Below are positions 26,469 to 35,655 of a stretch of 64,000 nt of DNA, piece by piece; positions within the stretch are counted from its first letter, which is position 1; every line of letters starts with the position of its first letter. Location: assembly GCF_008710275.1 (NCBI RefSeq), contig NZ_VYQE01000002.1, positions 1 through 64,000 on the forward strand. Direction: 5' to 3'. The DNA is from Histidinibacterium aquaticum. Lineage in GTDB: Bacteria; Pseudomonadota; Alphaproteobacteria; Rhodobacterales; Rhodobacteraceae. Both the position numbers and the translations under genes were made by a program. The notes beneath the pieces are model-generated. The model had not been told where the DNA came from and made no database searches. It saw only the letters and a list, made by a program, of their open reading frames with translations.

Positions 26469-27341
26469 TCAGTCTGGGGACGGCAGGTGGATGGGTGTCC
26501 AGTTTTTCATGCGATTCCGGAACCATGTCCGCTGTCTCTTCGCGTATTGCCGCGTCGCGACGAGTACTGCCTGCCGTGCCTCTTCCAGCGTCATCCTGCC
26601 TTCGACATGGGCGATGAGCTCGGCCGCGCCGATGGCCTTGGCGCTCTGGTGGCCGGGTGACCAGCGGGGGCGCATGGCGCGCGCCTCGTCGAGGACGCCA
26701 TCCTCCAGCATCTGCTCGAATCGTCCGGCGATGCGGGCGTCGAGCCATTCGACCTCGGGCCGCAGAACCAGCGGGGCCGCAGCATCGATCGGCAGCAGGG
26801 GCGGCGGCGTGTCCGCCTGCCAGGCGGAGATCGACCGGCCCGTCGCCCGCGCGACCTCCCAGGCCCGCTGGACCCGGGCGCGGTTGCGCAGGTCCAGCTT
26901 TGCCCGCGTCTCGTCGTCGAGTTCAGCCACCATCGTCTCGAGAGGCAGGCTGTCGCCCTCGGCCCGGACCTCCGGCGGCGTGGCGGGAATCTCTGCCAGT
27001 CCCTCGGTCAGGGCCGAGAAGTAGAGCCCCGTGCCGCCAACGAAAATCGGCCGCTCGGCCCCGTCGAGATAGCGGGCGGCCTCTCGCAGCCAATCGCCGG
27101 CGGAGTAGCTGGCGTCATGGGGGACGTGCCCGTAGAGCGCATGCGGCGCCCGCTCCATATCCCCGGCGTCCGGGCGGGCCGTCAGGATGCGCCACCCGTC
27201 GAAGACCTGAAGAGCATCCGCGTTGACGATGACCCTGCCGCCCGTTTCGGCGATCCGAAGCGCAAGTCCCGACTTGCCGCTCGCCGTCGGCCCTGCGATG
27301 AGCACGGGACGGTCCTCCGGAATGTCGGGCAGGGGGATCAT
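26469..27341 (-). CDS. miaA: tRNA dimethylallyltransferase
   Basis: 290-aa enzyme that adds the isopentenyl group to A37 of tRNAs reading UNN codons. The P-loop [11 protein letters not shown] is near the N terminus, and [17 protein letters not shown] and [14 protein letters not shown] match the family. [14 protein letters not shown] and [14 protein letters not shown] lie near the C terminus. Three in-frame ATGs (27395, 27371, 27341) are possible. The last was chosen because it gives the usual short lead before the P-loop. Divergent from pyrH. Confidence 0.93.
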   Translation of the reverse strand: MIPLPDIPEDRPVLIAGPTASGKSGLALRIAETGGRVIVNADALQVFDGWRILTARPDAGDMERAPHALYGHVPHDASYSAGDWLREAARYLDGAERPIFVGGTGLYFSALTEGLAEIPATPPEVRAEGDSLPLETMVAELDDETRAKLDLRNRARVQRAWEVARATGRSISAWQADTPPPLLPIDAAAPLVLRPEVEWLDARIAGRFEQMLEDGVLDEARAMRPRWSPGHQSAKAIGAAELIAHVEGRMTLEEARQAVLVATRQYAKRQRTWFRNRMKNWTPIHLPSPD

Positions 27342-27424
27342 CGGGGCGGTCCGCAGCCTTCGGGCGGGCATTGACAGAAAGGCCGTATCCCGCATTTTGC
27401 GCGCGACATAAAGAGGAGCCCCCG

Positions 27425-28150
27425 ATGAGAGACAGCGAACAGCCGACCTATCAGAGGGTTCTCCTGAAGATCTCCGGCGAGGCGCTGATGGGGGACGCGG
27501 GCTACGGGCTCAATCCGCCCACCGTCGAACGCATCGCCCGGGAGGTGAAGTCGGTCCACGATCTCGGCGTCGAGATCTGCATGGTGATCGGCGGCGGCAA
27601 CATCTTCCGCGGCCTCGCGGGTGCTGCGCAGGGGATGGAGCGGACCACCGCCGACTACATGGGCATGCTCGCAACGGTGATGAACGCACTGGCGATGCAG
27701 TCCGCGCTGGAGGCCGAGGGGGTCTATACCCGGGTGATCTCCGCGATCCGCATGGACGAGGTGGCCGAGCCCTACATCCGCCGCCGCGCCGTCCGTCACC
27801 TCGAGAAGAAGCGGGTCTGCATCTTCGCCGCCGGGACCGGCAACCCCTACTTCACCACCGATACCGCCGCGACGCTGCGCGCCAACGAGATGGCCTGCGA
27901 GGCGATCTTCAAGGGCACCAAGGTCGACGGGGTCTACGACAAGGACCCCAAGAAATTCCCCGATGCCAAGCGCTACGAGACGGTGACCTACGACGAGTGC
28001 CTGCAGAAGCACCTCGGCGTCATGGATGCCTCGGCCATCGCGCTCGCCCGGGACAATTCGCTGCCGATCATCGTCTTCTCGCTGGACGAGCCCGGCGGCT
28101 TCCGCGGGATCCTCGCGGGGCAGGGGACCTATACCAAGGTCCACGGCTGA
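27425..28150 (+). CDS. pyrH: UMP kinase
   Basis: 241-aa amino-acid-kinase-fold enzyme converting UMP to UDP. It has [11 protein letters not shown] at the N terminus, [10 protein letters not shown], the UMP-contact region [16 protein letters not shown], and ATP-site [13 protein letters not shown]. An AGGAG box lies upstream of the ATG at 27425. It heads a run of essential genes (pyrH, frr, uppS, cdsA, dxr, rseP) in the classical order. The usual rpsB-tsf genes are not upstream here. Confidence 0.96.
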   Translation: MRDSEQPTYQRVLLKISGEALMGDAGYGLNPPTVERIAREVKSVHDLGVEICMVIGGGNIFRGLAGAAQGMERTTADYMGMLATVMNALAMQSALEAEGVYTRVISAIRMDEVAEPYIRRRAVRHLEKKRVCIFAAGTGNPYFTTDTAATLRANEMACEAIFKGTKVDGVYDKDPKKFPDAKRYETVTYDECLQKHLGVMDASAIALARDNSLPIIVFSLDEPGGFRGILAGQGTYTKVHG

Positions 28151-28250
28151 CCGTCCCGCCACAGCCGGACACGCCCCGCGCCGCTGCCCTATACACGTCC
28201 GGGCCATGCCGTTATAGCAAGGCAAAATCACGGACCCCGGGCATTTACCT

Positions 28251-28814
28251 ATGGCAGACGAGTTCGAGCTAGACACCGACGACCTGAAGCGCCGCATGGA
28301 CGGCGCGATGAGCAACCTCCGGACCGAGTTCGCCTCGCTTCGGACCGGCCGCGCCTCCGCCTCCATGCTGGAGCCGGTGCAGGTCGAGGCCTACGGCCAG
28401 ATGACGCCGATCAACCAGGTGGGCACCGTCAACGTGCCCGAGCCACGGATGGTCACGGTCAACGTCTGGGACAAGGGTCTCGTGAACAAGGTCGAGAAGG
28501 CGATCCGCGAGAGCGGTCTCGGCATCAACCCGCAGATGAACGGCACGATCATCATGCTGCCGATCCCCGAGTTGAACGAAGAGCGCCGGCGCGAGTTGAC
28601 CAAGGTGGCGGGCCAGTACGCCGAGCACGCCCGCGTCTCGATCCGGAACGTCCGTCGCGACGGCATGGACCAGATCAAGAAGGCCAAGAGCGAGGGTCTG
28701 TCCGAGGATGACCAGAAGCTCTGGGAAGGCGAAGTGCAGGAGATGACCGACTCCTACATCAAGGCGGTCGACGAGGCGCTGGAGACCAAGCAGGCGGAGA
28801 TCATGCAGGTCTGA
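28251..28814 (+). CDS. frr: Ribosome recycling factor
   Basis: 187-aa factor that splits post-termination ribosomes with EF-G. The hallmarks [20 protein letters not shown], the central domain II ([30 protein letters not shown]) and the helical [15 protein letters not shown] are intact. Length is typical. 100 bp separate it from pyrH, enough for an additional promoter. Confidence 0.97.
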   Translation: MADEFELDTDDLKRRMDGAMSNLRTEFASLRTGRASASMLEPVQVEAYGQMTPINQVGTVNVPEPRMVTVNVWDKGLVNKVEKAIRESGLGINPQMNGTIIMLPIPELNEERRRELTKVAGQYAEHARVSIRNVRRDGMDQIKKAKSEGLSEDDQKLWEGEVQEMTDSYIKAVDEALETKQAEIMQV

Positions 28815-28921
28815 GCCGGCAAGGGCGGTCCTCCGAAGGCCGGGGACGCGACGGACCGACACAACGCCCGCGAGGCACCCCGGTCAAGGGGCGCCGAGCG
28901 GCACCGTTAGGAGTAGGCCGG

Positions 28922-29644
28922 ATGGCCGATGACAAGACGACCACCGGACCGCACCACGTTGCGGTCATCATGGACGGCAACGGCCGCTGGGCTCAGCAGC
29001 GCGGAAAGCCGCGTCTCTTCGGCCATCACGCCGGGGCCAAGCGGGTCCGCGAAATCGTCGAGGCCTGCCCCGATATCGGCGTCAAGTATCTGACGATCTT
29101 CGCATTCTCGACCGAGAACTGGAAGCGGACCCAGACCGAGGTCGCGGGCCTCATGGGCCTCTTCCGCCGCTACATCCAGCGCGAGGCGCGCGACCTCCTG
29201 GCCCGCGGCGTCCGCGTCCGCTTCATCGGCGACCGCATCAAGCTCGACGAGAAGCTCGTGCGCCTGATGGACGAGCTCGAGCTGCTGACCTCGAACAACG
29301 ACAGGGTACACCTGACCATCGCGCTGAACTATGGCGGCCGCGACGAGGTGACCCGAGCCGCCCAGCGTCTCGCCTACGAGATCGAGCAGGGCCGCCTCGG
29401 CCATGCCGACGTGGATGCCGAGACGCTCGCCCGTTTCCTGGACACCCGCTTCCTGCCCGACCCGGATCTCGTCATCCGCACGAGCGGTGAGGCGCGGATC
29501 TCGAACTTCCTGCTCTGGCAGTCCGCCTATGCCGAGTACGAGTTCGTCGATACGCTCTGGCCCGACTTCGGCGCGGCCGAGTTCAAGCGCATCGTCGGCC
29601 AGTATTCCGGCCGCGAGAGGCGCTTCGGGGCGGTGAAGGCCTGA
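28922..29644 (+). CDS. uppS: Undecaprenyl diphosphate synthase (isoprenyl transferase)
   Basis: 240-aa cis-prenyltransferase that makes the lipid carrier for peptidoglycan. The catalytic region HHVAVIMDGNGRWAQQRG with the essential Asp, GHHAGAKRVREIV and LTIFAFSTENWKR are present. The C-terminal DLVIRTSGEARISNFLLWQ and EYEFVDTLWPDF complete the family signature. Seven bases separate it from cdsA. Confidence 0.97.
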   Translation: MADDKTTTGPHHVAVIMDGNGRWAQQRGKPRLFGHHAGAKRVREIVEACPDIGVKYLTIFAFSTENWKRTQTEVAGLMGLFRRYIQREARDLLARGVRVRFIGDRIKLDEKLVRLMDELELLTSNNDRVHLTIALNYGGRDEVTRAAQRLAYEIEQGRLGHADVDAETLARFLDTRFLPDPDLVIRTSGEARISNFLLWQSAYAEYEFVDTLWPDFGAAEFKRIVGQYSGRERRFGAVKA

Positions 29645-29651
29645 TCCCCTG

Positions 29652-30452
29652 ATGCTGCGAGGCGCCGACCCGACCCGGTGGGACGACCTCCGCGTCCGCC
29701 TCGGCTCCGGGGCGGCGATGGTCGTCATCGGCACCATCGCGATCCTCGCGGGCGGCGTCTGGTTCCAGATGCTTGCCGTCTTCTGCGTCTCGGTGATGAT
29801 CTGGGAGCTCTGGATCATGATCCATCCCTCCCGGCCCACGGTGGGGATGCTGCTGGCGGCGCTCACGGCCTCGGTCCTCTCCGGGTTTCTTTCGGTCGAG
29901 CAGGGCTGGTTCCTGCTCTTCTTCCCCATCGTCCCCGCGCTGGGCATCCTGGGCTCCACCCGGGAGCGGCTGACCTTCGGCGCCTTCGCCTTCGCCATCC
30001 AGGCCGCGGGCTGGGGGCTTGTCGTCTTCCGGCATGAACAGGGGGCCGGCTGGCTGATCTGGCTGATCCTCGTCGTGGCCGTCACTGACATCGCGGGCTA
30101 CTTCGCCGGGCGCCGCTTCGGCGGGCCGAAGTTCTGGCCCAAGGTCAGTCCCAAGAAGACATGGAGCGGGACCATCGCCGGCTGGATCGGCGCCGGGCTC
30201 GTCGGCGCTGTCTTCTGGGCCGCGACCGAGGCAGGCCCGATCCTGATCCTTCTGTCCATGTTCATCAGCTTTGCGGGCCAGATGGGTGACATCGCTGAAT
30301 CCGCGCTCAAGCGGCGGATGGGGGTCAAGGACAGCTCCACGCTGATCCCGGGTCACGGCGGGCTCTTCGACCGCTTCGACGCGCTGTTGGGCGCGGCGGT
30401 CACCATGCTCCTCATCTCTGCGGTCTTCGACGTGCCCGGGGTCGGCTTTTGA
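29652..30452 (+). CDS. cdsA: Phosphatidate cytidylyltransferase
   Basis: 266-aa multi-span enzyme forming CDP-diacylglycerol. The C-terminal signature contains KVSPKKTWSGTIAGWIGAG and MGVKDSSTLIPGHGGLFDRFD with the metal-binding Asp residues. The stop TGA overlaps the TTG start of dxr, consistent with coupled translation. Confidence 0.95.
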   Translation: MLRGADPTRWDDLRVRLGSGAAMVVIGTIAILAGGVWFQMLAVFCVSVMIWELWIMIHPSRPTVGMLLAALTASVLSGFLSVEQGWFLLFFPIVPALGILGSTRERLTFGAFAFAIQAAGWGLVVFRHEQGAGWLIWLILVVAVTDIAGYFAGRRFGGPKFWPKVSPKKTWSGTIAGWIGAGLVGAVFWAATEAGPILILLSMFISFAGQMGDIAESALKRRMGVKDSSTLIPGHGGLFDRFDALLGAAVTMLLISAVFDVPGVGF

Positions 30453-31627
30453 GACGTATCAGCGTTCTCGGCGCGACCGGATCCATCGGGCGGCAAACGC
30501 TCGACCTGATCGCGCGAGCACCCGATGACTACGAGGTCGTCGCGCTCACCGGCGGCCGCAATCTCGACGATCTCGCCGCTGCCGCCGTCGAGCACCGGGC
30601 CGCGCTCGCGGTGACCTGCCACCCCGAACTGGCCGACGATCTGAAGGACCGGCTCGCCGGGACCGGCATCGAGACGGCGGCCGGGCCGGAGGCGGTCCGC
30701 GAGGCGGCCATGAGGCCAGCGGACTGGACGATCTCCGGCATCGTCGGCGCGGCAGGCCTTGCGCCGGGGCTGGACGTCATCCGGCGCGGCGGCACGCTCG
30801 CGCTTGCCAACAAGGAGACTCTCGTCTGCGCAGGTCCCCTTGTCATGCAGGAGGTCGCGGCCCACGGCGCCACGCTCTTGCCGGTCGACAGCGAGCATTC
30901 CGCCGTCTTCCAGGCGCTGGTGGGCGAGGAAATGAGCGCTGTCGAGCGGATCGTCATCACCGCCTCCGGCGGCGCCTTCCGCGACTGGCCGATCGAGGAC
31001 CTCGCCGCGGCGACGGTCGAGCAGGCCTCTTCGCATCCGAATTGGGACATGGGTCAGCGCATCACCATCGACAGCGCTTCCATGTTTAACAAAGCCTTGG
31101 AACTCATTGAGACCAAAGAGTTCTTCGGTATCGACCCTGCCCGGATCGAGACGGTCGTCCACCCCGAGAGCCTGATCCATGCGCTGGTCGGCTTCACCGA
31201 TGGCGCGCTCATGGCGCATGTCGGCCCGGCGGACATGCGGCACGCCATCGGCTATGCCCTGCACTGGCCCGACCGCCGGCCGCTGCCGGTGGAGCGGCTC
31301 GACCTTGCGAAGATCGGCCAGCTCACCTTCCGGGAGCCCGATCTCCGCAGATACCCGGCCCTGAGGCTCGCCCGGTCGGTGATGGATCAGGGCGGACTTG
31401 CGGGCTGCGTCTTCAACGCCGCCAAGGAATGCGCGCTCGATGCCTTCATCGAAGGCCGCATCCGGTTTCTCGACATGGCGGCGGTCGTCGAGGACGTGCT
31501 GACGCGAATGTCAGGGCAGGGCACCCTTCAAATGACAATGACGGACCTAGATACTGTACTCGACACCGACCGTGCGGCGCGGACCGTGGCGGCGGAGGTG
31601 ATCCGGACGGTCCAGGCAAAAGGCTGA
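30449..31627 (+). CDS. dxr: 1-deoxy-D-xylulose 5-phosphate reductoisomerase
   Basis: 392-aa NADPH-dependent enzyme of the MEP isoprenoid pathway. It starts with TTG, overlapping the cdsA stop by 4 bp. It shows the Rossmann start ISVLGATGSIGRQTLDLI, ALANKETLVCAG, the metal site LPVDSEHSAVFQAL and ITASGGAFRDWP, and NWDMGQRITIDSASMFNKAL. It provides precursors for UppS two genes upstream. Confidence 0.97.
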   Translation: MRRISVLGATGSIGRQTLDLIARAPDDYEVVALTGGRNLDDLAAAAVEHRAALAVTCHPELADDLKDRLAGTGIETAAGPEAVREAAMRPADWTISGIVGAAGLAPGLDVIRRGGTLALANKETLVCAGPLVMQEVAAHGATLLPVDSEHSAVFQALVGEEMSAVERIVITASGGAFRDWPIEDLAAATVEQASSHPNWDMGQRITIDSASMFNKALELIETKEFFGIDPARIETVVHPESLIHALVGFTDGALMAHVGPADMRHAIGYALHWPDRRPLPVERLDLAKIGQLTFREPDLRRYPALRLARSVMDQGGLAGCVFNAAKECALDAFIEGRIRFLDMAAVVEDVLTRMSGQGTLQMTMTDLDTVLDTDRAARTVAAEVIRTVQAKG

Positions 31628-31633
31628 GCAGAC

Positions 31634-32962
31634 GTGACAGAGCTTCTCCCCACGTTCGGAGGCGCGGCCTTCACCATCATCGCATTTGTGGTCGCGCTGT
31701 CGATCATCGTCGCGATCCATGAATACGGTCACTACATCGTCGGCCGCTGGTCCGGCATCGACGCCGAGGTTTTCTCGCTGGGCTTCGGTCCCGTGCTCTA
31801 CTCGCGGACGGACAAGCGCGGGACGCGCTGGCAGATCGCGGCGCTGCCCTTCGGCGGCTACGTCAAGTTCCTGGGCGACGCCAACGCCGCCAGCGTCGGC
31901 GGTGACGACACGGACATCCGGGAAGTCGACAAGCGCCGCACCATGCTCGGCGCGCCGCTCTGGGCGCGCGCCGCGACGGTCGCGGCCGGTCCCGTGTTCA
32001 ATTTCGTCCTGTCGTTCTTTATTTTCATGGGCGTCATCCTCATCGAGGGGCGCACGGCGGATCCGCTGACCGTCGCCGAGGTCCGCGCCCTTCCGCCGGC
32101 TTACACGCAGGAGCTTCAGCCGGGCGACGAGATCCTCTCGATCGCCGGGCAGGAGACACCGGGACTGGAGGGGTTCGACGCCTACCTCGACGAACTCCCG
32201 CAGGAGCCGGTGCTCGACTATGAGGTGCGTCGCGGCGACGAGGTCATGACCGTCCAGGGACCGTTTCCCTATCCGCCCGTCATCGCCGGTCTGAGCCCGC
32301 AATCGGCGGCGATGGACGTCGACCTTCGCGTGGGCGACGTGATCCTCTCGATCGACGGACAGGACGTCCGGACCTTCGACCAGTTGCGCGACCAGGTGGC
32401 CGAGGCGGGCGGAACGCCGCTCGGGCTGCAGGTCTGGCGCGACGGAGAAATCCTCGAATTCACGCTGGTTCCGCGCCGTGTCGACCTGCCGAGCCCCGAG
32501 GGAGGCTTCGAGACGCGCTGGCTCATCGGGATCACCGGCGGGCTCTTCTTCGAGCCCGAGACCGAAAGCCCCGGTCTCCTGTCCTCGATCCAGTACGGCG
32601 CGGCGCAGGTCTGGTTCATCGCGAAGTCGTCGCTGTCCGGGCTGTGGCACATGCTGACGGGGGCCATTTCCACCTGCAATCTCTCCGGCCCCGTGGGCAT
32701 CGCCGAAACCTCCGGCGCCATGGCGAGCCAGGGGGCCTCGGACTTCATCTGGTTCGTCGCGGTCCTCTCGACCGCGGTGGGCCTGCTCAACCTCTTCCCG
32801 GTCCCGATCCTCGATGGCGGGCATCTCGTGTTCCACGCCTACGAGGCCGTTTCCGGGCGTCCGCCCTCCGACCGGGCGCTGCGGGTCCTGATGGCGGCCG
32901 GGCTCTCGATCCTTCTCACCCTGATGCTCTTCGCGCTGGCCAACGACCTTTTCCTCTGCTGA
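31634..32962 (+). CDS. rseP: Site-2 protease RseP, PDZ zinc metalloprotease
   Basis: 442-aa inner-membrane protease. The zinc motif is HEYGH (near residue 27), and the third ligand Asp is in NLFPVPILDGGHL near the C terminus. Two PDZ-like domains lie between (about 120-280, with VDLRVGDVILSIDGQ). It performs regulated intramembrane proteolysis of anti-sigma factors and clears signal-peptide remnants. Positioned just before bamA as in most proteobacteria, but separated here by a small ORF, a terminator and a promoter. Confidence 0.96.
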   Translation: MTELLPTFGGAAFTIIAFVVALSIIVAIHEYGHYIVGRWSGIDAEVFSLGFGPVLYSRTDKRGTRWQIAALPFGGYVKFLGDANAASVGGDDTDIREVDKRRTMLGAPLWARAATVAAGPVFNFVLSFFIFMGVILIEGRTADPLTVAEVRALPPAYTQELQPGDEILSIAGQETPGLEGFDAYLDELPQEPVLDYEVRRGDEVMTVQGPFPYPPVIAGLSPQSAAMDVDLRVGDVILSIDGQDVRTFDQLRDQVAEAGGTPLGLQVWRDGEILEFTLVPRRVDLPSPEGGFETRWLIGITGGLFFEPETESPGLLSSIQYGAAQVWFIAKSSLSGLWHMLTGAISTCNLSGPVGIAETSGAMASQGASDFIWFVAVLSTAVGLLNLFPVPILDGGHLVFHAYEAVSGRPPSDRALRVLMAAGLSILLTLMLFALANDLFLC

Positions 32963-33063
32963 GAACAATCTTGCGAATGGGCGTGAATTTCCCCGTATCT
33001 GCACGGGCTTGCCCATTTCGCGCCACAATCCATCCGCATCACTGACGGTGAACGAAGCATCGG

Positions 33064-33213
33064 ATGGCGAAGGCAACCATGCAGACTTTGGCTCAAGGGT
33101 ATCGCGGCGTATCGCTGCTGATCGGTCTCAACTGGGACCGGCTTCTTTCGGTTGTCACGATCGTCGGAGCGCTTTGGGCCGGCGCCTTTATCGGATCGCT
33201 CACCGGGTTCTGA
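33064..33213 (+). CDS. Small membrane protein (49 aa) between rseP and bamA
   Basis: Short ORF reading MAKATMQTLAQGYRG at the start, then an amphipathic stretch GVSLLIGLNWDRLLSVV and a C-terminal membrane helix ending GAFIGSLTGF. A second ATG at 33079 has GAAGG five bases upstream and may be the true start, giving a 44-aa form. An 11-bp-stem terminator follows 22 bases after the stop, so it looks like the last gene of the pyrH-rseP unit. I recall similar short proteins in other Rhodobacterales but cannot check. Function unknown. Confidence 0.6.
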   Translation: MAKATMQTLAQGYRGVSLLIGLNWDRLLSVVTIVGALWAGAFIGSLTGF

Positions 33214-33234
33214 GCCTCTCAAACAACGCTCGAC

Positions 33235-33267
33235 GAACGCGCGCCTTCCGGCGCGCGTTCTCGTTTT
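33235..33267 (+). terminator. Intrinsic terminator after the small ORF
   Basis: Perfect 11-bp stem GAACGCGCGCC/GGCGCGCGTTC with loop TTCC, followed by TCGTTTT. It ends the pyrH-rseP-small-ORF transcript upstream of bamA. Confidence 0.9.
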
Positions 33268-33294
33268 GACAAGTGCCCATTCGCCCGGTACCAG
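33266..33294 (+). promoter_or_regulatory. Probable bamA promoter
   Basis: TTGACA (33266-33271), 17-base spacer, TACCAG (33289-33294). The -35 box overlaps the T run of the preceding terminator. It lies 37 bp before the chosen bamA start, implying independent bamA expression. The -10 box is weak (three of six consensus bases). Confidence 0.5.
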
Positions 33295-33330
33295 ACTTTC
33301 AATTGAGGGATGTCTGGTGGGGCGGAAGAC

Positions 33331-35655
33331 ATGCAAAAAACCCGGAGCAGTGCGGGGCACGTCCATCTTGCGATCAGAGCCGCGGCGCTCTCGGTCTCGC
33401 TAGCAGTTACCGGCAGTGCGGTTTCCGCGCAGACCTACTCCTTCGGCTCCGTCTCGGTCACCGGCAACCAGCGGATCGAGGACTCCACCATCCTCAGCTA
33501 CACCGGCATCTCGCGCGGCGAGACGGTGACGGCGGCCGAGCTCAACGACGCCGCCCAGGCGATCCGCGAGACGGGCCTCTTCAGCGCGGTCGAGGTCGTG
33601 CCCCAGGGCGGCACCCTCGTCATCCGCGTCGTCGAGAACCCGACCGTCAACATCGTCGCCTTCGAGGGCAACGACCGCATCTCGGACGAGCAGCTCGCCG
33701 CCGTCGTCCAGAGCACCCCGCGCGACGTCTACTCCACCGCCCAGGCAGAGCGCGACACCGCCGCCATCACCGAGGCCTACGCCTCGCAGGGCCGGATCGG
33801 CGCCGTCGTGCGCCCCACGATCATCCGCCGTGACAACAACCGCGTCGACCTCGTCTTCGAGATCGCCGAGGGCGGCATCACCGAGGTCGAGCGGATCTCC
33901 TTCGTCGGCAACCAGACCTTCTCGGACCGCCGCCTGCGCGGCGTGCTCGAGACCAAGCAGGCGGGCCTCCTCCGCCTGCTCGTCCAGCGCGACACCTTCT
34001 CGGCCGAACGTCTCCAGTTCGACCGCCAGGTCCTGACCGATTTCTACAACTCGCGGGGCTACCCGGACTTCCTGATCACCGACGTGGACGTCTCGCTCAC
34101 TCGCGAGCGTGATGCCTACCTGATCACCTTCTTCGTCCAGGAAGGGCAGCAGTTCCGCGTCGGCAACGTCACCGCCTCTTCGCAGGTCGCGGGCGCCGAC
34201 GCCCAGGAATTCCTCGCGGCCGCCCGGCTCCGCACCGGCATGGTCTACTCGCCCAGCCGGATCGAGAACGACATCGCCCGGCTCGAGACGCTGGCGCTCC
34301 GCAAGGGTCTCAACTTCGTCCGCGTCGACCCCCAGATCACCCGCGACGACCGCGGCCTGATCCTGAACGTGAACTACGCGCTGGTCCCCGGCGAGCGGAT
34401 CTTCGTCGAACGCATCGACATCGAAGGCAACACCACGACCCTCGACCGCGTGATCCGGCGCCAGTTCAACACGGTCGAGGGCGACCCCTTCAACCCGCGC
34501 GAGATCCGCGAGAGCGCCGAGCGCATCCGCGCACTGGGCTTCTTCGCCTCCACCGACGTGAACGCCCGCGAGGGGTCGTCTCCCGACCAGGTGGTCATCG
34601 ACGTCGACGTGACCGAGCAGCCCACCGGCTCGCTCTCCTTCGGGGCGAATTACAACAGCGACAACGGCGTGAGCCTCGTTGCCAGCTTCTCCGAGGACAA
34701 CTTCCTCGGGCGCGGGCAGGGGCTCTCCTTCGACATCTCGGTCGGGGCGGACACCCGCAACGTCGGCGTGTCCTTCTCCGAGCCCGCCTTCCTCGGTCGC
34801 GACCTCCGCTTTGGCCTGAACGCGAACTACCGGACGACCGACAACGCCAGCGCGCTCTACGACACGGAGACCGGCCGCTTCAGCCCCTCGCTGGCCTTCC
34901 CGGTGAGCCAGAACGGCCGTCTCTCGGTATTCTATGCCTACGAGTACACCGACATCACCGGCGTCGCCGGAGAGCGGACCGATCCTCCGAAGGACCGCGC
35001 CAGTATCGTGATCTTCGAAGAGGCGGAGCAGGGCGGCGTATCCACCAACTCGCTCGGCTACTCTTATAGCTACGACACGCGCCGCGCGGGCCTCGACCCG
35101 AACACCGGCGTCATCCTGCGCTTCGGGCAGGAATTCGGCGTGGGCGACAACCAGTTCGTCCGCACCTCGGCCTCGGCCGCGGTCGAGACGCGTGTCTTCA
35201 ACGACGACGTGATCCTGCGCGGAACCGTCGAGGGCGGCGCGCTCAAGTACAACGAGGGCTCCAGCCGTGTGACCGACCGCTACTTTCTCGGCTCCCGCAT
35301 CTTCCGGGGCTTCGAGCCGAACGGGGTGGGCCCGCGCGACGCGGACACCGGCGACGCGCTCGGCGGCAACTACTACGCCGTCGCCCGTGTCGAGGCGGAG
35401 TTCCCGCTCGGCCTGCCGGAGGAATACGGGATCACCGGCGGTGTCTTCCTCGACCACGGTTCCGTCTGGGACGTGGGCGAAACCTACGGGGCCGACGTGC
35501 TCTACAACGACTACACGCCCCGGACCGTCGCCGGCGTCTCGATCTTCTGGGACACGCCGATCGGCCCACTGCGGTTCAACTTCTCCGAGCCGGTCGACGT
35601 CCAGGAGCAGGACGAGACGAACGAGTTCGACATCACGATCTCGACGAGCTTCTGA
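33331..35655 (+). CDS. bamA: Outer membrane protein assembly factor BamA
   Basis: 774-aa Omp85 protein that inserts beta-barrel proteins into the outer membrane. It has a signal peptide ending near GSAVSAQ, five POTRA domains (about 32-430; first one FGSVSVTGNQRIEDSTILSY) and a 16-strand barrel with FRGFEPNGVGPRD. The protein ends ITISTSF, with a C-terminal Phe as in other barrel proteins. Start 33331 was preferred to 33310 because the earlier ATG has its purine-rich box directly adjoining. It overlaps ompH by one base. Confidence 0.97.
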   Translation: MQKTRSSAGHVHLAIRAAALSVSLAVTGSAVSAQTYSFGSVSVTGNQRIEDSTILSYTGISRGETVTAAELNDAAQAIRETGLFSAVEVVPQGGTLVIRVVENPTVNIVAFEGNDRISDEQLAAVVQSTPRDVYSTAQAERDTAAITEAYASQGRIGAVVRPTIIRRDNNRVDLVFEIAEGGITEVERISFVGNQTFSDRRLRGVLETKQAGLLRLLVQRDTFSAERLQFDRQVLTDFYNSRGYPDFLITDVDVSLTRERDAYLITFFVQEGQQFRVGNVTASSQVAGADAQEFLAAARLRTGMVYSPSRIENDIARLETLALRKGLNFVRVDPQITRDDRGLILNVNYALVPGERIFVERIDIEGNTTTLDRVIRRQFNTVEGDPFNPREIRESAERIRALGFFASTDVNAREGSSPDQVVIDVDVTEQPTGSLSFGANYNSDNGVSLVASFSEDNFLGRGQGLSFDISVGADTRNVGVSFSEPAFLGRDLRFGLNANYRTTDNASALYDTETGRFSPSLAFPVSQNGRLSVFYAYEYTDITGVAGERTDPPKDRASIVIFEEAEQGGVSTNSLGYSYSYDTRRAGLDPNTGVILRFGQEFGVGDNQFVRTSASAAVETRVFNDDVILRGTVEGGALKYNEGSSRVTDRYFLGSRIFRGFEPNGVGPRDADTGDALGGNYYAVARVEAEFPLGLPEEYGITGGVFLDHGSVWDVGETYGADVLYNDYTPRTVAGVSIFWDTPIGPLRFNFSEPVDVQEQDETNEFDITISTSF

